Source: Flavobacterium palustre
GTDB lineage: Bacteria; Bacteroidota; Bacteroidia; Flavobacteriales; Flavobacteriaceae
Direction of reading: 5' to 3'
NCBI RefSeq assembly: GCF_014639535.1
Contig: NZ_BMGA01000001.1
Span: forward strand, 124,001-188,000
Length of the DNA stretch: 64,000 nt
Both the position numbers and the translations under genes were made by a program. A model generated the notes under the pieces. The model did not search any database and was not told the DNA's origin. It was given only the letters and a program-made list of their open reading frames with translations. Positions 16,033-24,619 of this stretch are shown here, piece after piece (the first letter of the stretch is position 1; each line of letters begins with the position of its first letter).

Positions 16033-16744
16033 ATACCGTTATTTTATTATAATTCTTAGCCAGAGTTAAAATATAGAACTTGGACAGGGTTTTATTTTTT
16101 GATTTTAATGAAGATACAAAATCATTATTTTCGATACAATACAACTGAAAATCCCTGATATATTCTTTTTTAACTTTTAATGTCTCAATATAAAAATTTT
16201 CTTCAAAAAGATATTCTAATTTAGCCATCAATTGTTCTTTTTCAGCAACAATTAACTCTTTTTTCAACATAGCAGTTCTTCCCGACATCCAGTTTAAAGG
16301 TCTGTCTAAAAAACCCGATCTTGCAGAATACAATCGCCTTTCGGCAACCGTGTATTTTTTTTGTCCACTTGGAATAATCCCTAAACTTTCAGCACTAATC
16401 TTAGAATCTTCTTTGATAATTACTTCTTTGAGCGGAATACTTTCAATTTGTAACTGAATCATTAAAACAGCTTTTTCTAAATCGGCCCGGACTATCTTTC
16501 TACGTAAAGTTACAAGATTTACAGCAGAAAACAGCAGTTGATCACCTTCTTTTACTAAAAGCATAAAACTCCCATTCACATCACTTGAAGTTGTTTTTTG
16601 AGTAGTCTCATTCACAATATTAACACCTTCAACCAAAGTTGAATCAACACGAATGATTCCGTGAATTTGTTTTCTGTCATCCTGACTAAAAACAATCTGA
16701 CAAAATAAAAAAAGAAATAGTAAAAAAAGATTATTTGTTTTCAA
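16022..16744 (-). CDS. Secreted protein with carboxypeptidase-regulatory-like domain (paralogue 2)
   Basis: About 240 residues. There is no ATG at the start of the frame. TTG at 16744 gives MKTNNLFLLF, a good signal peptide ending IVFSQ; an earlier TTG at 16750 is possible. The regulatory-like domain contains NGSFMLLVKEGDQLLFSAVN. A central segment (SAESLGI, QKKYTxAERR, then SGRTAMLKKE) is shared with the upstream paralogue, showing tandem duplication. Function unknown, probably envelope-located. The frame overlaps both neighbours. Confidence 0.75.
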   Translation of the reverse strand: MKTNNLFLLFLFLFCQIVFSQDDRKQIHGIIRVDSTLVEGVNIVNETTQKTTSSDVNGSFMLLVKEGDQLLFSAVNLVTLRRKIVRADLEKAVLMIQLQIESIPLKEVIIKEDSKISAESLGIIPSGQKKYTVAERRLYSARSGFLDRPLNWMSGRTAMLKKELIVAEKEQLMAKLEYLFEENFYIETLKVKKEYIRDFQLYCIENNDFVSSLKSKNKTLSKFYILTLAKNYNKITVYEN

Positions 16745-17468
16745 GGGCAATTATCGCTTTGTATTTTACTGCCAATTCTCCCAACAAAAATTCAATTGTA
16801 GTTTTATTTTTCATCTCTAATATTTTGGTAAATTTTTCATTATCCACCACATAATACTCAAAACCTTTTATATACTCCAAAGGCAGTTGCAATGTATTAA
16901 TAAAATGTTCCCTGTCAAACATTTTTTCCAACATCACCATATAAGATTCTTTTTTCTCGATTGCTATCTCTTTTTTCAGCATCTTACTACGACCCGAAAT
17001 AAGATTAATTACAGGATCTAAACCCATCGGATTTAATCGTGCCGAACTCGCAGTAGCATATTTTCTTTCGGCCGGTGTATATTTTTTTTGATCTGAAGAA
17101 ACAATTCCAAGCGATTCCGCACTAATGGAATTATAATTTCTAACCACTACTTCATTCAACTCATGAACCATTGGAATTAAATATACATTTAAAATGGTTT
17201 TCTGAAAATCTTCACTGCACAATACTAATTCTTTACGCTTAGTCTGCAAGCTCGAAAAAAGCAAAGTATCGCCCACATTAGCCTCAATCACAAATTCTCC
17301 GTTTGTATCTGTAAAAACCGTTTGCTCCGATGCTAAATTAATAACATAGATGTTATCCAAATTTAGCACATTAGCACTCACCTGACCTTTTATCTCAGGA
17401 GCTTTATTTGCCTGCCCAAAAACAACTGTAGCAAACAAAATAAAAAACGCAACCACAAATCCTTTCAT
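16731..17468 (-). CDS. Secreted protein with carboxypeptidase-regulatory-like domain (paralogue 1)
   Basis: About 245 residues from the ATG at 17468, which begins a clean signal peptide (MKGFVVAFFILFATVVFGQ). The frame is open to 17507 but the extra 13 residues would spoil the signal. Domain: NLDNIYVINLASEQTVFTD, then NGEFVIEANVGDTLLFSS, as in the other two copies. The central SAESLGI and SGRSKMLKKE segments match paralogue 2 closely. First gene of the three-gene unit, divergent from pepE. Confidence 0.8.
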   Translation of the reverse strand: MKGFVVAFFILFATVVFGQANKAPEIKGQVSANVLNLDNIYVINLASEQTVFTDTNGEFVIEANVGDTLLFSSLQTKRKELVLCSEDFQKTILNVYLIPMVHELNEVVVRNYNSISAESLGIVSSDQKKYTPAERKYATASSARLNPMGLDPVINLISGRSKMLKKEIAIEKKESYMVMLEKMFDREHFINTLQLPLEYIKGFEYYVVDNEKFTKILEMKNKTTIEFLLGELAVKYKAIIALENK

Positions 17469-17597
17469 CTTACACATTCTCAAGCAGTAAAAATAAATCA
17501 GACCCATCCCAATTTGATACTAAGGAGCTGATAAAAATTTGTTAATAAATCCACCCAAAAAGCTAATCGTTTTTATATCTTTAAATCAAAAAAAACA

Positions 17598-18305
17598 ATG
17601 AAAAACCTACTATTAGCCAGTACCTCCACCCTTTATGGAAGCAGCTACTTAGAATACCTTCTCCCTAAATTAAAACTACATTTCAAAAATTGCAAAACTA
17701 TACTATTTATTCCTTACGCCAGACCAAGCGGAATTACGCATGAGGAATACACCCAAAAAACAGCTTCGGCTTTCGCCAAAATCAATATTTCCATAAAAGG
17801 GATTCACGAATACGAAAACCCGGCACTAGCCATTCAAAATGCCGAAGGCATATTTACAGGCGGAGGCAACACTTTCCTGCTGGTAAAACAACTGTACCAT
17901 GAAAAAATCATGACTACATTAAAAGAAACGCTGGAAAAAGGAACTCCGTATCTTGGTACCAGTGCCGGAAGCAATATTGCCGGACTCAGCATGCAAACTA
18001 CCAATGACATGCCTATTGTTTATCCTCCAAGTTTTCAAACCCTGGGATTGATTCCTTTTAATTTAAATGTACATTTTCTGGATACCGATTCCCAATCAAC
18101 ACACATGGGAGAGACCCGTGAAACCAGAATCAACGAATTTCACCAATTCAATAATTTTCCTGTTCTGGGACTAAAAGAAGGGAGTTGGCTCAAGATAAAA
18201 GAAGGAAAAATAATTTTGAAAGGAAAATTATCAGCTAAATTATTCCAAAAAAACCGAATTCCGATTGAACTAAAACCAAACTCAGAATTGAGTTTTATAC
18301 AATAA
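17598..18305 (+). CDS. pepE: Dipeptidase E (alpha-aspartyl dipeptidase)
   Basis: 235 residues, peptidase family S51. Nucleophile serine 122 in GTSAGSNIAG, preceded by FTGGGNTF. PPSFQTLGLIPFNLNVHF and GETRETRINEFH are the conserved later segments. The enzyme splits dipeptides with N-terminal aspartate in the cytoplasm. The terminator hairpin at 18311-18330 serves this gene as well as the facing tRNA gene. Confidence 0.95.
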   Translation: MKNLLLASTSTLYGSSYLEYLLPKLKLHFKNCKTILFIPYARPSGITHEEYTQKTASAFAKINISIKGIHEYENPALAIQNAEGIFTGGGNTFLLVKQLYHEKIMTTLKETLEKGTPYLGTSAGSNIAGLSMQTTNDMPIVYPPSFQTLGLIPFNLNVHFLDTDSQSTHMGETRETRINEFHQFNNFPVLGLKEGSWLKIKEGKIILKGKLSAKLFQKNRIPIELKPNSELSFIQ

Positions 18306-18330
18306 AAAAACCGAAACTATGAAGTTTCGG
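18304..18330. terminator. Bidirectional terminator for pepE and first tRNA-Gly
   Basis: CCGAAACT (18311-18318) pairs with AGTTTCGG (18323-18330). On the minus strand it is followed by seven T (18304-18310), ideal for ending the tRNA transcript; the plus-strand side is only mildly T-rich. Confidence 0.75.
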
Positions 18331-18342
18331 CTTTCTATTATG

Positions 18343-18415
<73 letters not shown>

Positions 18416-18425
18416 ATAACGGGTG

Positions 18426-18456
18426 CAAATATACAAATTATTCAAACACCTCCAAA
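18426..18456 (-). promoter_or_regulatory. Promoter of first tRNA-Gly
   Basis: Minus strand: TTTG (18456-18453), 19-base spacer, TATATTTG (18433-18426), then 10 bases to the first tRNA base. This is the full Bacteroidota housekeeping consensus. Confidence 0.85.
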
Positions 18457-18463
18457 TTTTATT

Positions 18464-18492
18464 TTAAAAAAACCGAAACTATTAAATTTCGG
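18464..18492 (-). terminator. Terminator of second tRNA-Gly
   Basis: A six-base stem (CCGAAA at 18473-18478, TTTCGG at 18487-18492) is followed on the minus strand by a T tract. It resembles the hairpin after the first tRNA gene, consistent with duplication of the whole unit. Confidence 0.65.
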
Positions 18493-18500
18493 TTTCTATG

Positions 18501-18573
<73 letters not shown>

Positions 18574-18585
18574 ATTAGCGTGGTG

Positions 18586-18618
18586 CAAATATAAAGAATA
18601 AGTTAAGTTGAAAACAAA
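18586..18618 (-). promoter_or_regulatory. Promoter of second tRNA-Gly
   Basis: Minus strand: TTTG (18618-18615), 21-base spacer, TATATTTG (18593-18586), 12 bases to the tRNA. Same elements as for the first copy with a slightly longer spacer. Confidence 0.8.
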
Positions 18619-18714
18619 TTTTTAAAGCATATTTTTTTATCTCAAAAACATTTTAAAGCATAACTTTTTTAAAACGAAACTGTTACCCCTAAGTTTTTTT
18701 TCAAAAAAAACAAT

Positions 18715-19437
18715 CTAGGAAACCAATTTTGACAAATGCTGATACGATTCTGAAGGATAATAGATAAACAAACAGGATTTATCCTTGATAGTACGAATCA
18801 ATTCTTCAGTTATTTCTACAGGAATTGCCGGACAGCCAAGACTTCTTCCCAATCTTTTGTTGTTATGAATAAAAGCATCCGAAACATAATCAGCACCATG
18901 AACAACAACTGCCCTTCCTCTGGCATTGTCATTGATTCCTTTTTCCAAACCATCCAGTTTCAACGACTTTCCATGCTTTCCATTATACACTTCACCGGTA
19001 ACATAAAAACCCAAACTGCTTTTATACGATTCCGGAGCATTAGAAAAACTATTCGCAAACTCTCCTCCGGTATTTCTGCCATGAGCTACCAGAGAATGAT
19101 ACAAAATAACATCAGTATCCAAATCAATCACCCAAAGCCTTTTAACATTAGCCGACATGCTAAAATCAATCAGGGTAATTATATTTTTAGAAACAACTCC
19201 CTGAGCCTTTAACTTATAAAAACCTTCTAAAGCCTTCTTAAAACTTTCTAACTTAGGCAAATCATAATTTACCGAATGCAACTTATTATAAATCTCCTCT
19301 ATGCTTGGCTCTGTAAAATCACTCAACTGATGCGTCTTGATAATCACCTCTTTTTTGTTTTCTTTTGAAAAAAAGACATTAGTAGTTCCTAAGAAAAACA
19401 CGAGCAACAAACAACCCAAAAAACCCCTACAAACCAT
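18715..19437 (-). CDS. Murein L,D-transpeptidase catalytic domain protein (YkuD_2-like)
   Basis: 240 residues. N-terminal signal/anchor segment (about residues 3-24), then a catalytic domain with H180 (VVVHGADYVS) and C202 in RSLGCPAIP, the cysteine-protease-like pair of L,D-transpeptidases of this family. NTGGEFANSFSN is the other conserved block. Likely periplasmic, forming or remodelling peptidoglycan cross-links. A candidate minus-strand -7 element TATTTTTG lies at 19473-19480. Confidence 0.85.
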   Translation of the reverse strand: MVCRGFLGCLLLVFFLGTTNVFFSKENKKEVIIKTHQLSDFTEPSIEEIYNKLHSVNYDLPKLESFKKALEGFYKLKAQGVVSKNIITLIDFSMSANVKRLWVIDLDTDVILYHSLVAHGRNTGGEFANSFSNAPESYKSSLGFYVTGEVYNGKHGKSLKLDGLEKGINDNARGRAVVVHGADYVSDAFIHNNKRLGRSLGCPAIPVEITEELIRTIKDKSCLFIYYPSESYQHLSKLVS

Positions 19438-19574
19438 TGAATACTAATTACTTAAAAACTTAATTATGCTGCCAAAAATATAAAAAAAGCACTCTATAAA
19501 AAAACAAAACAACATTAATAAGATAGTTTTAACCTGTTAGTAGTTCTTTTATTACACATATAGCTGTTAAAAAG

Positions 19575-19604
19575 TTGTTAATTTCACTAGTTTTCTTATT
19601 TTTG
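19575..19604 (+). promoter_or_regulatory. Promoter of the DUF5916 gene
   Basis: TTG (19575-19577), 19-base spacer and TATTTTTG (19597-19604), with the ATG 20 bases further on. It matches the Bacteroidota consensus. Confidence 0.7.
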
Positions 19605-19623
19605 CCTAAGATATCATTCCTGC

Positions 19624-22038
19624 ATGAAGTTATTCCGTTTATCAATATATTGTCTCTTAGCGTTATTAAACCTGAGTCTTTTTGCCCAAAAAAAGAGTGT
19701 TTTGGCAAAATCAAAGACAAAGGAACTTGCTATTGACGGAAAAATTGACGAAGACGAATGGACACAAAATACTGAGGTCGCTTCCAATTTCATTATGTTT
19801 GAACCCGATAACGGCAAACCCATAAGCGAAAATAAAAAAACAGAAGTCAAAGTTGTATATGACAATGAAGCCATATATATTTCGGCTGTTATGTATGATG
19901 ACGAACCTGACAAAATCCAACGCGAATTAACAGAAAGAGATGTATTTGGCGTAGCCGATCATTTTGCCGTTTTTATAAACGGATTTAATGACGGGCAACA
20001 GGATTATCGATTTTATGTGAGTTCTACCGGGGTACAAATGGATTGTTTGGCCACCGAAGAAACCGAAGATTTTACCTGGGATGCTATATGGCAAAGCAAT
20101 GTCAAATTAACTTCTTTTGGCTGGACGGTAGAAATGAAAATTCCTTATGCTGCAATCCGTTTTCCTAAAAGCAAAAAACAAATCTGGGGAATCAATTTCA
20201 TGCGCGAAATTAAAAGAAATGCGCAAAAATTCACTTGGAATCATATCGACACCAGAATAGGAGCCGTATTGACTCAATCAGGAATATTGGAAGGAATAGA
20301 AAATATCAATACACCTACCCGCTTATTTCTAATTCCTTATACTTCGGCTTATTACCAAAAAGACAATTTTTCTGCCGACAAAACACTAAAAGCAGGATTA
20401 GACATTAAATATGGAATTAATGATGCTTTTACGCTGGATGCCATTTTAATTCCTGATTTTGGACAAACTAAATTTGACAATGCAATTCTAAATCTACAAC
20501 CTTTTGAACAAAAATTAGACGAAAACCGACCTTTTTTTACCGAAGGAACGAACTTATTTAATATTGGAAATTTATTTTATTCCAGACGAATTGGCGGTAA
20601 TCCTATTGTAAGCAAAGAGGAAGTTGAAAGCGGTTTAGGAAATACAGAAAGTATTTCTGAATACCCAAACACTGTAAAACTTATTAATGGTCTAAAAATC
20701 TCCGGAAGAACAAAAAACGGTTTAGGAATAGGATTTCTTAATGCTGTAACCGAAAAAACTTTTGCCACAATAAAAAACACGGATAACAACAATACCAGAA
20801 CAGAAGTTATCGAACCTTTAACAAACTACAACATCCTTGTATTAGATCAACGATTCAGACAAAATTCATCAGTTTCTTTCATTAACACTAATACCACTCG
20901 TAATGGCAGTTTTAGAGACGCCAACATTACGGGATTAGTATTTGATTTAAACACTAAAGGAAACACCTATAATCTTTCAGGCGATTTCAAATACAGTAGC
21001 ATCAATGATTCTAAAAATTATAACGGAATTAAAAGCTTTATTAATTTTGCCAAAACCAGCGGAAAATACCGCTACCTTTTTAACGGAAAATACACTTCAA
21101 AAAACTTTGATTCAAACGATTTGGGGATTTTGTTCTACACTGATTATTACAGCGGCTTTGTTAATACCAGCTATCGTATTCTAAATCCTACAAAGTTTTT
21201 CAACACCTTAAAAATCGAACAGGAAGTAAATTTAGACGTTGACAACAGCACTAACAGATTACAAAACACCAGCTGGATACAAACCATTGTAACCGCTACT
21301 ACTTTAAAATTATTCTATTTTCAACTTGGAATTAATTTACTTCCCTTTGAAACATTTGATTTCTATGAACCGCGCCAAACAGGCAGGTTTTTGAGCATTC
21401 CCAGAAAATTTTCTGCTTACTTAGAAATGGAATCCAATAAAAACAACAACCTAACATTCGACATAACGCCTTCTGTCGAAAAATTTGACGAAAACAAGCG
21501 ATTTTCATACCGAATTTATGCCGGTCCTAAATACCGGTTTAACGATAAATTATCTATCGGTTTTTATACAGATTATACAAATGAAAGAAACAATATTGGC
21601 TGGGTTGACAACAACGATACCGAGATTATTTTCGCCAAACGAAACGTATCAACTTTACAAAACAATCTTACAGGCAAATACTCCATCAACAACAAGATGA
21701 CAATAAACCTTAATGCCCGTTATTATTGGTCGTATTCGTCAAATAAAAATTTCTATAACTTAGAAGACAATGGGCATTTAACAGCTAATAACAGCTACAA
21801 TACCAATAAAAACAGAAATTTTAATTCCTGGAATTTTGATTTATCTTATTCCTGGTGGTTTGCTCCTGGCAGCCAGCTTTCATTATTATATCGAAATTAC
21901 TCTCAGGAAGAAACCAATATCATTCAAAGAAACTTAAACAAGAACATCAACTCTATTTTTAACGCTAATATGACTAATATTTTCTCTATTAGTTTGCGTT
22001 ATTTTATTGACTATAATTCGGTGAAAACTAAATTCTAA
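19624..22038 (+). CDS. DUF5916 outer-membrane protein with carbohydrate-binding family 9-like domain
   Basis: 804 residues. Signal peptide to about residue 21 (LSLFAQ). Residues about 30-220 form a CBM9-like beta-sandwich (AIDGKIDEDEWTQN, YDNEAIYISAVMYDDEP, GWTVEMKIPYAAIRFP). The remainder is rich in alternating aromatic/polar strands and ends with SISLRYFIDYNSVKTKF, as in an outer-membrane beta barrel. The family is common in Bacteroidota but its substrate is unknown. Single gene with its own promoter. Confidence 0.85.
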   Translation: MKLFRLSIYCLLALLNLSLFAQKKSVLAKSKTKELAIDGKIDEDEWTQNTEVASNFIMFEPDNGKPISENKKTEVKVVYDNEAIYISAVMYDDEPDKIQRELTERDVFGVADHFAVFINGFNDGQQDYRFYVSSTGVQMDCLATEETEDFTWDAIWQSNVKLTSFGWTVEMKIPYAAIRFPKSKKQIWGINFMREIKRNAQKFTWNHIDTRIGAVLTQSGILEGIENINTPTRLFLIPYTSAYYQKDNFSADKTLKAGLDIKYGINDAFTLDAILIPDFGQTKFDNAILNLQPFEQKLDENRPFFTEGTNLFNIGNLFYSRRIGGNPIVSKEEVESGLGNTESISEYPNTVKLINGLKISGRTKNGLGIGFLNAVTEKTFATIKNTDNNNTRTEVIEPLTNYNILVLDQRFRQNSSVSFINTNTTRNGSFRDANITGLVFDLNTKGNTYNLSGDFKYSSINDSKNYNGIKSFINFAKTSGKYRYLFNGKYTSKNFDSNDLGILFYTDYYSGFVNTSYRILNPTKFFNTLKIEQEVNLDVDNSTNRLQNTSWIQTIVTATTLKLFYFQLGINLLPFETFDFYEPRQTGRFLSIPRKFSAYLEMESNKNNNLTFDITPSVEKFDENKRFSYRIYAGPKYRFNDKLSIGFYTDYTNERNNIGWVDNNDTEIIFAKRNVSTLQNNLTGKYSINNKMTINLNARYYWSYSSNKNFYNLEDNGHLTANNSYNTNKNRNFNSWNFDLSYSWWFAPGSQLSLLYRNYSQEETNIIQRNLNKNINSIFNANMTNIFSISLRYFIDYNSVKTKF

Positions 22039-22154
22039 ACCGTATTAATTTCAATAAAACAGCTCTTCTGTAAAAGAATTAACATTTTTACTACGGCTAA
22101 ATTCCCGAATACATAATAGTCGTTTTATTGCTAACGAAGATTTTAGAAATAATT

Positions 22155-22162
22155 TATCTTTG
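22155..22162 (+). promoter_or_regulatory. -7 element of gpmI
   Basis: TATCTTTG lies 18 bases before the ATG at 22181. It covers the TTG at 22160, which would otherwise look like an upstream start. The -33 element is weak (TTG at 22128-22130, 24 bases away). Confidence 0.5.
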
Positions 22163-22180
22163 TGCAAAACAAAAACTATA

Positions 22181-23704
22181 ATGAGCAAAAAAGTAATCTT
22201 AATGATTTTGGATGGTTGGGGAAAATCTCCTGATCCGAAAGTATCTGCAATTGACAATGCAAATGTTCCCTTTATAAACAGTCTTTACACTAAATACCCT
22301 AGTGCACAACTTAGAACCGACGGTTTACATGTAGGTTTACCGGAAGGTCAAATGGGAAACAGCGAAGTAGGACACATGAATCTTGGTGCCGGGAGAATTG
22401 TTTATCAGGATTTGGCTAAAATTAATTTGGCTGTAGCCAATAAAACTTTAGCACAGGAACAAGTCTTAAAAGATGCTTTTCAGTACGCAAAAGACAATAA
22501 CAAAAAAGTACATTTCCTAGGATTAGTTTCTGACGGAGGTGTGCACTCACATACTTCTCACTTGCGTGGATTAATTGATGCCACTCAGGATTATGGTTTA
22601 GATCAGGTTTTCATCCACGCCTTCACTGACGGTAGAGATGTTGACCCTAAATCAGGAAAAAAATACATTCAGGATTTAACGGATTATATTGCCAATACTC
22701 CGGTAAAAATTGCTTCTGTAATTGGTCGTTACTATGCGATGGATCGTGACAAACGTTGGGAGAGAGTAAAACTGGCTTATGATTTAGTTGTTCATGGAAA
22801 AGGAACTCCAACACACAATATAGTGACTTCAATCGCTACGAGTTACGGAAACGACATTACAGACGAATTCATTGAACCTCTTATAGCTGTAGGTGCTGAC
22901 GAAAAACCATTAGCAACTATTCAGGATGACGATGTGGTTATTTTCTTCAACTTCAGAACTGATAGAGGACGTGAATTGACTGAAGCACTTTCGCAGCAGG
23001 ATTTCCACGAACAAAACATGCATAAATTAGACTTGTATTATGTTACATTGACTAATTATGATGAGACTTACCAAAATGTAAAAGTGGTTTACAACAAAGA
23101 TAACATCACTGAAACATTAGGAGAAGTTTTAGAAAAAGCAGGAAAAAAACAAATTCGTATTGCCGAAACCGAGAAATATCCACACGTGACTTTCTTCTTT
23201 TCAGGAGGTAGAGAAGTGCCGTTTGAGGGAGAATCCCGTATTTTGAGAAACTCTCCAAAAGTAGCTACTTACGATTTACAACCGGAAATGAGTGCTTATG
23301 AATTAGCCGATGCACTTTGTCCTGAACTTGAAAAAGGAGAAGTGGATTTTGTATGTTTAAACTTTGCCAACGGGGACATGGTAGGACACACCGGAATTAT
23401 GGAAGCTGCTATCAAAGCTTGTGAAGCCGTAGATAAATGTGTCGAACAAGTAATCACTACCGCACTGGAAAACGGATATTCAACCATTGTAATTGCCGAC
23501 CACGGTAACTGCGAAACAATGATTAACCCTGACGGAAGTCCTAACACGGCTCACACCACTAATCCGGTACCTTTTATATTAGTTGACAATGATCAAATAG
23601 CTATTCAGGACGGTGTTTTAGGAGATATTGCCCCTACTATTTTAGATTTGATGGGAGTAGCTCAACCTGCTGCTATGTCGAGTCATTCGTTATTAGCGAA
23701 ATAA
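22181..23704 (+). CDS. gpmI: 2,3-bisphosphoglycerate-independent phosphoglycerate mutase
   Basis: About 507 residues from ATG 22181 (MSKKVILMILDGWG). Alkaline-phosphatase-superfamily metal site: D11, nucleophile S61 in GQMGNSEVGHMNLGAG, later HAFTDGRDVDPKSG, NFANGDMVGHTG and IADHGNCE. It interconverts 3- and 2-phosphoglycerate in glycolysis and gluconeogenesis using manganese. The normal bacterial length is about 510. It ends at a strong hairpin. Confidence 0.97.
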   Translation: MSKKVILMILDGWGKSPDPKVSAIDNANVPFINSLYTKYPSAQLRTDGLHVGLPEGQMGNSEVGHMNLGAGRIVYQDLAKINLAVANKTLAQEQVLKDAFQYAKDNNKKVHFLGLVSDGGVHSHTSHLRGLIDATQDYGLDQVFIHAFTDGRDVDPKSGKKYIQDLTDYIANTPVKIASVIGRYYAMDRDKRWERVKLAYDLVVHGKGTPTHNIVTSIATSYGNDITDEFIEPLIAVGADEKPLATIQDDDVVIFFNFRTDRGRELTEALSQQDFHEQNMHKLDLYYVTLTNYDETYQNVKVVYNKDNITETLGEVLEKAGKKQIRIAETEKYPHVTFFFSGGREVPFEGESRILRNSPKVATYDLQPEMSAYELADALCPELEKGEVDFVCLNFANGDMVGHTGIMEAAIKACEAVDKCVEQVITTALENGYSTIVIADHGNCETMINPDGSPNTAHTTNPVPFILVDNDQIAIQDGVLGDIAPTILDLMGVAQPAAMSSHSLLAK

Positions 23705-23727
23705 TAGATTATTTTATACTATTTCAT

Positions 23728-23763
23728 CAAACGGCTGTTCAAATAAGGACAGCCGTTTGTTAT
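23728..23763 (+). terminator. Terminator of gpmI
   Basis: CAAACGGCTGT (23728-23738) pairs perfectly over 11 bases with ACAGCCGTTTG (23749-23759), followed by a short T-rich stretch. Confidence 0.8.
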
Positions 23764-23822
23764 TTACCAACTGCTGAATTGACTCAACAATTATCATTTT
23801 TAACAACAAAAAGACCAAAACT

Positions 23823-23855
23823 AAAACAACATTAAAACAACATTAAAATAACATT
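23823..23855 (+). repeat. Three tandem 11-base repeats upstream of the tetR operon
   Basis: AAAACAACATT occurs twice (23823-23833, 23834-23844) and AAAATAACATT once (23845-23855), directly head to tail. The 11-base period is about one helix turn, so an activator or other DNA-binding protein could dock on one face. They lie 62-94 bases before the -7 element. Confidence 0.6.
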
Positions 23856-23884
23856 AGAAAACGCTTTGTTTTTGCATAATTAAA

Positions 23885-23941
23885 TGTTAAAAACACAAAA
23901 TTAACAGTATTGCTATTAAATTTGCACAAAAATGATTAACA
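23885..23941 (+). promoter_or_regulatory. Promoter and candidate TetR operator of the export operon
   Basis: The -7 element TAAATTTG is at 23917-23924, 18 bases before the ATG. Just upstream TGTTAA (23885-23890), 10 bases, TTAACA (23901-23906) form a perfect inverted repeat over the -33 region. A further TTAACA half-site is at 23936-23941, touching the start codon. The position suits autorepression by the adjacent TetR protein. Confidence 0.55.
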
Positions 23942-24613
23942 ATGGATTTGTTAGCAAATTTAAAAATCAAAGTAAACGAAAAGCTGTATCTGAAAGATCC
24001 TGAAACATCTGAATTAGGAAAAAAGATCATTCAACAAAGCATTTTATTAATAGACGAAATTGGTTTGGAAAGTTTTACATTTAAAAAACTTGGTGAACAA
24101 ATCCAGTCTAACGAAAGCTCCATTTACCGTTATTTTGAAAACAAACATAAATTAGCAATCTATTTATCGAGTTGGTATTGGACCTGGATGGAATACAAAC
24201 TCGTTTTAGCGACTAATAACATTGAGAATCCTAAGGAAAAATTAACCAAAGCCATAATAGTTGTCACAGAAAAAGTAAAGGATGATGACAACACCAAACA
24301 TATTAATGAAGCAATTTTAAATAAAATCATCATCTCTGAATTCAACAAAACACTATACACCAAAGAGGTAGATGAAGACAACAAGGAAGGATATTTTTTA
24401 GTTTATAAAAAAGTAATCAATCAGTTAGCAACTATATTTTATGAAGTTAACCCTGATTATCCCTATGCTAAGAGCTTAGCTTCCACATTAGTCGAAGGAA
24501 GTTTGCATCAGCACTTTCTTAATGAACATTTACAAACTATAACCGATTGTACGGATCAGATTTCGCCAACTGACTTCTATCTTGACCTTATAACCAACGC
24601 CTTAAAAAAATAA
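23942..24613 (+). CDS. TetR/AcrR-family transcriptional regulator
   Basis: 223 residues. An N-terminal helix-turn-helix (about residues 28-75: IIQQSILLIDEIGLESFTFKKLG, then NESSIYRYFENKHKLAIYL) with the family's S-x-Y-R-Y-F-x-x-K signature, followed by an all-helical ligand domain. It is first in an operon with an ABC protein, an HlyD adaptor and a TolC channel, six bases before the next start, so it probably controls that export system. The ligand is unknown. Confidence 0.88.
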   Translation: MDLLANLKIKVNEKLYLKDPETSELGKKIIQQSILLIDEIGLESFTFKKLGEQIQSNESSIYRYFENKHKLAIYLSSWYWTWMEYKLVLATNNIENPKEKLTKAIIVVTEKVKDDDNTKHINEAILNKIIISEFNKTLYTKEVDEDNKEGYFLVYKKVINQLATIFYEVNPDYPYAKSLASTLVEGSLHQHFLNEHLQTITDCTDQISPTDFYLDLITNALKK

Positions 24614-24619
24614 ATATTT

